This document shows, in pieces, positions 1-6,144 of a stretch of 64,000 nucleotides of DNA. Positions within the stretch are counted from its first letter, which is position 1, and each line of letters starts with the position of its first letter. The notes under the pieces were generated by a model that made no database searches, was not told where the DNA came from, and was given only the letters and a program-made list of their open reading frames with translations. Source of the DNA: Rathayibacter rathayi (lineage in GTDB: Bacteria > Actinomycetota > Actinomycetes > Actinomycetales > Microbacteriaceae); assembly GCF_004011095.1 (NCBI RefSeq), contig NZ_CP028129.1, positions 1,860,001-1,924,000 on the forward strand. Reading direction: 5' to 3'. A program made the translations under genes and the position numbers.

Positions 1-2535
1 TGCGCGCGGGACCTGGCACGCTTCGAGGACCCCGAACTCGTCACCGCCGGCGCGGCTCTGCCCGTGCTCGTGCGGCTCCCGCCGCTCCTGGGAACCGATC
101 ATCCGACGGCCGCCGATGTCCGGACGTGGTGGTCGAGCGCCCGAGGTGTCCGTGCGCCCGTCGGAGCCGGGGAGCTCGGTCCCCTCGTGCTCGACCTCGT
201 CGCTGACGGCCCACACGGCCTGGTCGGAGGCACCACCGGCTCGGGGAAGAGCGAGTTCCTCCGCTCCTTCGTCGCCGGCCTGGCCGCCTGGAACGATCCA
301 ACGCGTCTCAACTTCGTGCTGATCGACTTCAAGGGCGGAGCGGCGTTCGCGGCCTGCGAGCGGCTGCCGCACACGATCGGCACGATCAGCAACCTCGACG
401 CCCAGCTCGCCGACCGTGCCCTGCGCGCCCTCGAGGCCGAGATGAAGCGGCGTCAGCGGATCTTCGCCGCCGCGGGCGAGGGCATCGACAATCTCGACGC
501 CTACTGGGCCACGTCGCCGGCGGAGCCGATGCCACGACTCCTGCTCGTCGTGGACGAGTTCGCCATGTTGGCGAAGGAGCATCCCGACGTCCTGACCTCG
601 CTGGTCAGCGTTGCGGCCGTCGGCCGGACACTCGGGGTCCACATGATCCTCGCGACCCAGCGACCCGCGGGCGTGGTCAACGATGACATCCTCGCGAACA
701 CCAACCTCCGCGTCGCTCTCCGAGTGCAGAGCCGCGACGACTCCGCCAACGTGATCGGAGTCTCGAGCGCTGCCGAGATCTCCCGCTCGCAAACAGGTCG
801 GGCCTACGTGAAGCTCGGCCAGAACGACATCTCCCCGGTGCAGACCGCGCTGGTCACCGGGCGCGCGGAGGCGGCGGCGGTCGAAGCGATCGAGGTTCGG
901 CTGGTCGGATTCACGGGGGTGCCGCTCGAGGAATCCGCTCTGGTCACGGCCGACGAGACGACCCCGACCGATCTCGACCTCCTGATCGACGCGGTGGTGG
1001 CCGCGAACGCCGATGCCGCCTTCGCGCCGCCTCGTCCGATCTGGCCGGCGCCACTTGGCGACACTGTGCCCTTCGGCGGATTCGGTGCGGAGGAGTCCGA
1101 TCTCGGCCGCGTCGTCGACGACGTCCTGCAGTTCGCTCTCTCGGACGACCCGGACCGCCAGCGCCAGGTCGCGACCGGCTGGGACCTCGGCGAGGGGAAT
1201 CTGCTCCTGCTCGGCATCCCCGGCAGCGGCACGAGCACGGCTCTCGCCTCGATCGCTCTCACCGCGACCCGCCAGTTCTCCCCGAACGACCTCGACCTGT
1301 ACGTCCTCGATGCCGGCTCCCGCGACGGCGCCCCGCTCGCGCGCCTCCCGCACACCGTCTCCTACGTCGGCGCAGGTGCCGGTGCCCACGAGAAACAAAC
1401 CCGTTTCCTCCGTCACCTCCGCGACGAGGTGCGCAGGCGCCGGGCGTCACCCGGTGAGCATCGTCGAGCGCTGGTGCTCATCGACGGGCTCGCGACGTTG
1501 AAGGACGAGTTCGGCGACTGGGAGGGCCTGGCCCTGATGGAAGCGTTCTCTCGCGCCTACGCCGATGGGCCGGAGCTCGGCCTGCATTTCGCGGTGACGA
1601 CCAGCCGCGCGAAGGCGATCCCCTCCGTGATGGAGGAGGTGACGACGCAGAAGTGGCTGTTCCGCCTCGCGGATCCGCAGGACTACTCCGTCTCGGGCGT
1701 GAAGCCAACGTATGCGCCCGCTCCGGTACCGGGTCGCTGCGTCCTGGTCGCGTCGCTCCTGCAGACCCACGTCGCGACCGCAGCGGTCGGTCTCGACCGG
1801 GCGATCGCCGAGGTGGTGGCCCGGTGGCCGGACGCTGGGAGCAAGACGAGCGCGGTCGGCACGCTACCCGAGCGGGTCGCAGTGAGCGCGCTCGGGCTCA
1901 ACGCCCGCTTCGACCAAGAACCGTGGCTGCTTCCGATCGGTCTGGGCGAATCGGACCTCGCCCCACTGGCCTTCCAGGTGTTCGAGGGTGAGCACATCAC
2001 CGTCACCGGCCCCGCGCGATCCGGCAAGTCGACCGTGCTACTCGCCCTGGCTGAAGCGGCGCGGGTCGCCGGCTCCGTCGCGGTCTGGGGCGCGTGTGAT
2101 CGCCGGTCCCCGCTGGCGGGCGCCGACCTCGACCGGCTCGCCGTCGGCGCGGATGAGCTGCGGACTCTTCTCGGGTCGCTTCTGATGGAGGACGGCCCCG
2201 TGCTGCTCCTCCTCGACGACGCCGAGCGCTGGGACGATTCCGACCAGTCGCTGCTGCGGCTGATCTCGTCGGGCAGACCGGGCCTCTGTGTCGTCCTGGC
2301 CGGCCGATCGAACGACCTGCGTCATCATTTCGGGAACTGGACGAAGAAGGCTGCGGCCTCCCGTTCGATCCTGCTGCTGCAGCCCGACATGGATAACGAC
2401 AACAATCTCTTCGGTTCGCAGATCCCCCGCCGCTTCCCCGTGCCGCCGACGGTGGGCCGCGGCTTCGTCAGCCTGAACGGCGAGGTCCATTTCGTCCAGT
2501 CGGTGTCGCCGACGCCGGCGGACGGCGACGCCTAG
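1..2535 (+). CDS. eccC: EccC-like FtsK/SpoIIIE ATPase of type VII secretion (5' partial)
   Basis: The frame is open from the first base, so the N-terminus lies outside the window; 844 residues are visible. Three ATPase modules can be read. The first has Walker A GGTTGSGKSE (about residues 76-85) and Walker B LLLVVDEFAML (181-191). The second has a degenerate Walker A GIPGSGTST (405-413). The third has GPARSGKST (670-678) followed by VLLLLDDAERW (734-744). Serial FtsK/SpoIIIE modules with one canonical first module are typical of EccC/EssC, the membrane motor that recognises WXG100 substrates and drives export. The WXG100 and Rhs genes downstream on the other strand fit substrates of this machine. 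Family assignment is firm; the exact EccC subtype is inferred. Confidence 0.9.
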   Translation, partial: CARDLARFEDPELVTAGAALPVLVRLPPLLGTDHPTAADVRTWWSSARGVRAPVGAGELGPLVLDLVADGPHGLVGGTTGSGKSEFLRSFVAGLAAWNDPTRLNFVLIDFKGGAAFAACERLPHTIGTISNLDAQLADRALRALEAEMKRRQRIFAAAGEGIDNLDAYWATSPAEPMPRLLLVVDEFAMLAKEHPDVLTSLVSVAAVGRTLGVHMILATQRPAGVVNDDILANTNLRVALRVQSRDDSANVIGVSSAAEISRSQTGRAYVKLGQNDISPVQTALVTGRAEAAAVEAIEVRLVGFTGVPLEESALVTADETTPTDLDLLIDAVVAANADAAFAPPRPIWPAPLGDTVPFGGFGAEESDLGRVVDDVLQFALSDDPDRQRQVATGWDLGEGNLLLLGIPGSGTSTALASIALTATRQFSPNDLDLYVLDAGSRDGAPLARLPHTVSYVGAGAGAHEKQTRFLRHLRDEVRRRRASPGEHRRALVLIDGLATLKDEFGDWEGLALMEAFSRAYADGPELGLHFAVTTSRAKAIPSVMEEVTTQKWLFRLADPQDYSVSGVKPTYAPAPVPGRCVLVASLLQTHVATAAVGLDRAIAEVVARWPDAGSKTSAVGTLPERVAVSALGLNARFDQEPWLLPIGLGESDLAPLAFQVFEGEHITVTGPARSGKSTVLLALAEAARVAGSVAVWGACDRRSPLAGADLDRLAVGADELRTLLGSLLMEDGPVLLLLDDAERWDDSDQSLLRLISSGRPGLCVVLAGRSNDLRHHFGNWTKKAAASRSILLLQPDMDNDNNLFGSQIPRRFPVPPTVGRGFVSLNGEVHFVQSVSPTPADGDA

Positions 2536-2675
2536 ACGTACTGAGGAGATTGACACTCCGCGTCTCAGGGAGCTGAAGGCGCTCGGCTCCATGAAAAGCG
2601 GGCGAGTAGGGGAGTCGCCGAGCGTGCGGCGTCAGCAGGCCCCGGCATCGGGAATCCGTCAGCTACCTGCCTGCC

Positions 2676-3017
2676 TCACATCAGCCACCACATGAGCTGC
2701 GAACGCTGCCGCACGTTCTCAGCGTGCTCGCCGAGCTCGTTCGTCGCTTCGGCGTCGAGAGAGCCGTCGGGTCGGAGGACGCATTGACTGTCGACGCCCC
2801 AGTCTTTGAGCCCGTAGGAAGAGAGGACAGCCCTGCACACCTGCCGTATCTCCCCCAGCGTCGTCGCCTCTCGCGCTCGGCAGGCGTGCTTGGCGAAAAG
2901 GTCGGCGTAAAAGGTTTTTCGCGGCGATCGATCCGCCAGATGGGCGAGCGCCGCAGCGTACCCGTCTCGGCGTCGGTCGCTCAGACGGAAGAGTTTCATA
3001 GGAGTGTTTACTTCCAT
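2676..3017 (-). CDS. orphan immunity-like protein, paralogue 4 of the toxin array
   Basis: A 113-aa protein (107 aa if the second ATG at residue 7, MKLF, is used). It shares the pattern of the other three small proteins of this locus: a middle block with R-x-A-T-(T/S)-x-x-x-(I/V)-R-x-V, then C-V-L-x-x-D and a hydrophobic C-terminus ending in tryptophan (here MWWLM). Unlike its paralogues it has no toxin tail overlapping its start; the 130 bp upstream contain stops in every frame and no trace of the D-S-W-x-L-x-P end. I infer an immunity gene that outlived its toxin. It is the last gene of the array and converges on eccC. No known family was recognised. Confidence 0.6.
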   Translation of the reverse strand: MEVNTPMKLFRLSDRRRDGYAAALAHLADRSPRKTFYADLFAKHACRAREATTLGEIRQVCRAVLSSYGLKDWGVDSQCVLRPDGSLDAEATNELGEHAENVRQRSQLMWWLM

Positions 3018-3147
3018 ATATTTACTGGAGTCGCAGTGACGCTTCGAGATCGGCTAAGTCGTTCGGCCGACCCGCATACCTGTCCTTCCGGAAACCAAGC
3101 CGTTGGCCGAAACTACTCACCAGACGCGATACCGGAGGATCTGCATG

Positions 3148-3477
3148 TCAGTACCACCATCGAAAAAAGCGCGCTTCTCGCAGCACTGTGCGCACCGCCT
3201 CTTCATAACCCCTCGTCCGCTCCCGATCGATGGTCCGATCAGCGTGGAGGACGCACCGTTCCTCAAGGCCAGTCATCGTTCCCACAAACGTTCCCCGGAC
3301 AAGCGATGCCACCTGCCTCACCTGTCGGACCGAAGTAGCGTTCCGCACGGTATGGCCATATTCCTCGAATTGCTTGGAAGCGAAAGGCGCATCAATAGAC
3401 ATAAAATACGATTCACAATCGTCTATCGCGTCCGCGAATCGCTTTTTTCCAGCATCAGTCAGGGCAAAAGAAGCCAT
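3148..3477 (-). CDS. predicted immunity protein, paralogue 3
   Basis: A 109-aa cytosolic-looking protein without signal peptide or membrane segment. Its ATG lies inside the last codons of the preceding toxin frame, giving a 19-nt overlap; the same arrangement occurs at 4879-4897 and 6126-6144. It aligns along its whole length with the proteins at 4568, 5815 and 2676. Shared features are R-N-A-T-S-V-R-Q-V-R-Q-V, F-V-G-T-M-T-G-L, C-V-L-x-A-D-x-T and a final R-W-W-Y. Position directly after a toxin cassette, small size and paralogous diversification are the hallmarks of polymorphic-toxin immunity genes. The activity is inferred, and the family itself was not recognised. Confidence 0.7.
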   Translation of the reverse strand: MASFALTDAGKKRFADAIDDCESYFMSIDAPFASKQFEEYGHTVRNATSVRQVRQVASLVRGTFVGTMTGLEERCVLHADRTIDRERTRGYEEAVRTVLREARFFRWWY

Positions 3478-3764
3478 GAGTCAATCTCCGTCGCACTATT
3501 CCTGCTATCAGGGCTAAAGGTCTGATTGGTTCCCCGGGGATACAGCTCCCCAGTCAAGCTACGCTGCCGCGCTACTCGCCCAACATAGCTGGGCAAATCG
3601 GCGGGAAGCTCCGCCGAGAAACCTGCATTGACCACGGAATGATCGCCGTTCCCCCACACCGGAGGAAGCGCTTTCTCGGAACGCACTTTACTGACACTCC
3701 ACGGGGCATCCGTAGACCACCAGTCGCCTGTGTGGTACCCGTCGATGTCCCCCGCTCGGAACAT

Positions 3765-3854
3765 GGAGGCTTATGCAAAATTCGGGTAGGGCTTCACAAA
3801 AACCCTGGTCATAGGCCTGTTCGTTGGGCGCGCCAGGGAATTTTGCATAAGCCT
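3765..3854. mobile_element. 90-bp MITE-like element with perfect 18-bp inverted ends
   Basis: A perfect inverted repeat, GAGGCTTATGCAAAATTC at 3766-3783 and its complement at 3838-3855, brackets about 54 bp of non-coding sequence. Compared with the intact toxin cassette, exactly 90 bp are added between the codons for PTVV and the toxin ATG, so the piece is an insertion and not native sequence. It carries no transposase, which fits a miniature inverted-repeat element or a collapsed insertion sequence. No clear target duplication was found. The parent IS family was not identified. Confidence 0.75.
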
Positions 3855-3924
3855 CACGACAGTCGGCTCCGTCGTATACCGCGATCGGTAGATCCATTTG
3901 TCGAAACACTCCATGTCGTTGAGC

Positions 3925-4281
3925 GACAACCACGGCGGCATCTTCGCCGTGATACCGCCTGTGGCACCTCCGATCAGGGCGTTCTCGGCGGTTGCCATCA
4001 CCAGACCATCGACGGTGTGCGGACCCGGCCCGGTCATATACCCTCCCGCTCCTTCGATCGCACCCTGGGACGCGCCACCCGCGGCACCTTCGGCAGTCCG
4101 CACCACGATCCCCGATCCCACCTTCGCGAACGCCGCACCCACACCCGCCCCAACCGCCCGGAGACGGCCCCACCGCCACGTCAATCCCGACCCCGCCCCA
4201 ATCCACAGATCCCGTCCCCGCCTTCTGCGTCGCCACCGACACACCACCCGATACAAGAGCCCCAGCACCCGCCATCAGAGC
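3925..4281. repeat. direct repeat copy A (degenerate pretoxin module)
   Basis: This 357-bp stretch aligns nearly colinearly with 5252-5610, including a run of almost 80 identical bases near its left end. It differs by scattered substitutions and two single-base deletions. It encodes the Gly/Ala-rich pretoxin segment. Confidence 0.85.
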
Positions 4282-4292
4282 AAGACCAACCG

Positions 4293-4525
4293 CGGAAATG
4301 TTGGCGGACAAGCCGATGTTCACTGGGCAGATATTTCCCGTTGACCAGATCAATGGAAAAGTTTTTTCATTGCGCACGGCACTGACGCTCAAAGGAGCAT
4401 CGATCAACCACCAACGACCGCTGTGTTCACGATGGAAGGATCTCCCGTTGACCAGATGGGGGCAGCACCTTCTCTGCGCGTTCGGTGCTGACACTCGAAG
4501 TGGCCTTCGTGGACCACCAACGGCC
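4293..4525 (-). pseudogene. two tandem truncated toxin-domain fragments
   Basis: Two scraps of the same toxin family lie head to tail. The first, about 4425-4525, reads RWWSTKATSSVS and then, one frame over, PPIWSTGDPSIVNTAV. The second, about 4293-4437, reads SGRWWLIDAPLSVSAVRNEK and PLIWSTGNICPVN before joining abruptly to pretoxin sequence GLALMAGAG. Both cover only the WWSTDAP-to-VN part of the domain. They fuse at a short shared stretch around the codons for G-R-W-W, which suggests repeat-mediated deletion. They cannot make a working toxin. They record earlier cassettes lost between the immunity gene at 4568 and the broken cassette downstream. Confidence 0.65.
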
Positions 4526-4567
4526 AACTTGGCGCGCGTGTTCATTCGACTCGGCGCACTGCGTCTC

Positions 4568-4897
4568 TCAGAAAATCCATCGTATCGCGCGAGACATTCC
4601 CCAGACGAGCTTCAATTTTTCCTGGTAGTGCAACGACGTTTCAAGGTCAACCGATCCGTCCGGCCGAGTCGCGTATGCGTCCTCCAGGCCACCAAGCCGC
4701 AACCCGAAGCACGATCGTACTTTTTTACACAACTGGCGCATTTGTTTCTTTGTTGACGCATTTCTCGCAACTCGCGCCAATTCGACAAAATGGACGGAGG
4801 CCGCAGGGTGGGGCAGAATGGCCAGCTGGGCGGAAAGGTCTTCGAGGGCATGAGTATATTCATCTTTCTGTCGAGGATTCAAGGTGCAAGCCGCCAC
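4568..4897 (-). CDS. predicted immunity protein, paralogue 2
   Basis: A 109-aa protein starting at a GTG embedded in the last codons (DSWRLAP, stop) of the intact toxin cassette, again a 19-nt overlap. It is the most diverged of the three overlapping paralogues but keeps R-N-A-S, the L-G-G-L-E block, a R-P-D-G-S-V-D-L-E acidic stretch like the orphan at 2676, and the C-terminal R-W-I-F. It should neutralise the toxin encoded at 4879-5664. The translational overlap would keep toxin and antidote in step. Function is inferred from position and paralogy only. Confidence 0.7.
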   Translation of the reverse strand: MAACTLNPRQKDEYTHALEDLSAQLAILPHPAASVHFVELARVARNASTKKQMRQLCKKVRSCFGLRLGGLEDAYATRPDGSVDLETSLHYQEKLKLVWGMSRAIRWIF

Positions 4898-5664
4898 GAA
4901 TCTGTCTCCTTAACATCATTCCAAACGTCGGGAAGATAGGTTTGATTGGTTCCTCCTGGATACAGCTCTCCTGTAGCTCCTCGCTGGGGAGCAACGGTGC
5001 CTCGATAAGAGGCCCAGCCCCGCGGAATTTCGGCGGCAAATCCGGTGTTTACTTCATTTGGGAGGCACTCTGGCCACTGCGGTGGCAACGCTTTCTCCGA
5101 TCGCACGCGACTTATACTCGTCGGCGCATCTGTCGACCACCATTCGCCAGCATGAAACCCATTGATGTCTCCTGCCCGGAACATCACTGTCGGTTTCGTA
5201 GTGTACCTCGACCGGTAGATCCACTTATCGAAGTTTTTCATGTGCTTCAGGGACAACCACGGCGGCATCTTCGCCGTGATACCGCCTGTGGCACCTCCGA
5301 TCAGGGCGTTCTCGGCGGTTGCCATCACCAGACCGTCGAGCGTGTGCGGGCCCGGCTCCGCAAAGTACGTGCCGGCACCGTTCGCCGCGCCCTCAGACGC
5401 ACCACCCGCGGCAGCTCCGGCAGTCCGCACCGCGATCCCCGATCCCAGCTTCGCGAACGCCGCACCCACACCCGCCCCGGCCGCGCCGGAGACGGCCCCC
5501 ACCGCCGCGTCGATCCCGACCCTGCCCCAATCCACAGATCCCGTCCCCGCCTTCTGCGTCGCCACCGACACACCACCCGACACAAGAGCCCCAGCACCCG
5601 CCATCAGAGCGAGGCCGGCCGGACCACCCACCCCCGTGCACATCAACGCGATCCCGGCGACCAC
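4879..5664 (-). CDS. headless Rhs C-terminal cassette: pretoxin plus toxin domain
   Basis: This is the only intact cassette of the array, 261 aa from the first possible start; the frame opens a little earlier, at about 5700. Residues 1-110 are a hydrophobic Gly/Ala-rich pretoxin region (VAGIALMCTG, GLALMAGAG) of the kind that sits between an Rhs shell and its toxin. Residues about 111-160 are conserved between copies (NALIGGATGGITAKMPPWLS, FDKWIYRSRYTT). The toxin proper runs from MFRAGDINGF through WWSTDAP, VRSEKALPP and GELYPGGTNQT to DSWRLAP. It lacks Rhs repeats, a secretion head and an obvious ribosome site, so I read it as a silent cassette usable after recombination. The early Arg and the W-S-T motif recall ADP-ribosyltransferase toxins, but this is unproven. 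Confidence 0.75.
   Translation of the reverse strand: MVAGIALMCTGVGGPAGLALMAGAGALVSGGVSVATQKAGTGSVDWGRVGIDAAVGAVSGAAGAGVGAAFAKLGSGIAVRTAGAAAGGASEGAANGAGTYFAEPGPHTLDGLVMATAENALIGGATGGITAKMPPWLSLKHMKNFDKWIYRSRYTTKPTVMFRAGDINGFHAGEWWSTDAPTSISRVRSEKALPPQWPECLPNEVNTGFAAEIPRGWASYRGTVAPQRGATGELYPGGTNQTYLPDVWNDVKETDSWRLAP
5252..5610. repeat. direct repeat copy B (intact pretoxin module)
   Basis: This is the intact partner of 3925-4281, about 1.33 kb away in the same orientation. Such repeated pretoxin DNA is the usual substrate for recombination between a full-length toxin gene and silent cassettes. Here the functional Rhs gene has itself lost this segment. Confidence 0.85.
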
Positions 5665-5704
5665 CGCAACACCCGCGAGGAGGACGCGCTTTGTCTGAAC
5701 GCAC

Positions 5705-5812
5705 CCTTATTTGCATTCCAAGGGGCATCCATAGACCACCAGTCGCCCGTACGGTAGCTGACGATGTTGCCCTCCCGGAACATGACAGATGCTTCCGTGG
5801 TGCACCTCATCC
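5705..5812 (-). pseudogene. truncated toxin-domain fragment
   Basis: Directly after the immunity gene that ends at 5815, the minus strand reads TTEASVMFREGNIVSYRTGD then WWSMDAPW. This is the first ~25 residues of the toxin domain with a few residues of upstream pretoxin. It then jumps, in another frame, into the QTKRVLLAGVAVV start of the intact pretoxin module. It therefore marks a recombination joint between a lost cassette and the intact one. It has no start codon context and cannot be a functional gene. Confidence 0.6.
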
Positions 5813-5814
5813 TT

Positions 5815-6144
5815 TCACAACAACCATCGCAACGGACCGGAGAGGCTTAGTACACTGGATACCGCTTGGTCATACTCTTTCGTCCGCTCGATATTGACGG
5901 TTTTATCGGCCTTCAGCACACATTGATCCTTGAGGCCAGTCATTGTGCCCACGAAGGACATGCGCACCCGCGATGCCACGTATCGCACTTGACGAAGGGA
6001 CGTTGCGCCTCTCACGATGCTCGCATAGCGCTTAAACTGCTGCGATGTCAGCGACTCGTTCGCTTCCGACAGAAGTTGTCCACACCGTTCCAATTCTCTT
6101 ACATACTTTTCTTTCCGCGCTATGCTCAGGGTAGGAGAGGCCAT
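5815..6144 (-). CDS. predicted immunity protein, paralogue 1 (next to the Rhs gene)
   Basis: A 109-aa soluble protein whose ATG overlaps the 3' end of the Rhs gene by 19 nt, exactly as in the two downstream cassettes. It is closest to the protein at 3148: shared blocks are ATSLRQVRYVASRVR against ATSVRQVRQVASLVR, SFVGTMTGL, and CVLKADKT against CVLHADRT. It would have protected against the toxin once encoded at the end of the Rhs gene. That toxin is now reduced to its last ~37 residues, so this copy may serve against toxins from sister cells. Function is inferred from context. Confidence 0.72.
   Translation of the reverse strand: MASPTLSIARKEKYVRELERCGQLLSEANESLTSQQFKRYASIVRGATSLRQVRYVASRVRMSFVGTMTGLKDQCVLKADKTVNIERTKEYDQAVSSVLSLSGPLRWLL

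Larger units (their letters stand above)
3459..4281 (-). pseudogene. broken pretoxin-toxin cassette (two 1-bp deletions and a 90-bp insertion)
   Basis: Read on the minus strand this is a second copy of the cassette at 4879-5664. The first part (GLALMAGAG...GSVDWG) matches it, then two single-base losses at about 4155-4172 change frame. The pretoxin continues as VGAGVGAAFAK up to IYRSRYTTEPTVV, where a 90-bp inverted-repeat element (3765-3854) adds an in-frame TAA. The toxin domain then follows intact from an ATG at 3764 (101 aa): FRAGD near its start, WWSTDAP, VRSEKALPP, GELYPRGTNQT, and the end DSWLLLP overlapping the immunity start. It has no Rhs head, and could be expressed only as the bare toxin domain from the internal ATG. 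A non-exported silent cassette is most likely. Confidence 0.75.

Noticed and set aside
2591..2695. Short frame beginning MKSGRVGESP after eccC
   Set aside because: Only 34 codons, no ribosome site and no similarity; likely chance.
3459..3764. TNT-type NAD glycohydrolase or nuclease assignment for the toxin
   Set aside because: No H-N-H, catalytic His/Asp/Lys clusters or TNT-like motifs could be placed; only a weak resemblance to ADP-ribosyltransferases remains.
3765..3854. Reading the 90-bp inverted repeat as an attC or phage attachment site
   Set aside because: Perfect long symmetric ends and exact insertion relative to the other copy fit a MITE; attC cores and integrase context are absent.
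4675..5757. Plus-strand open frame across the toxin cassette
   Set aside because: Composition is Pro/Arg/His-rich and mirrors the Gly/Ala-rich pretoxin; the minus strand has homologous copies and coupled immunity genes.
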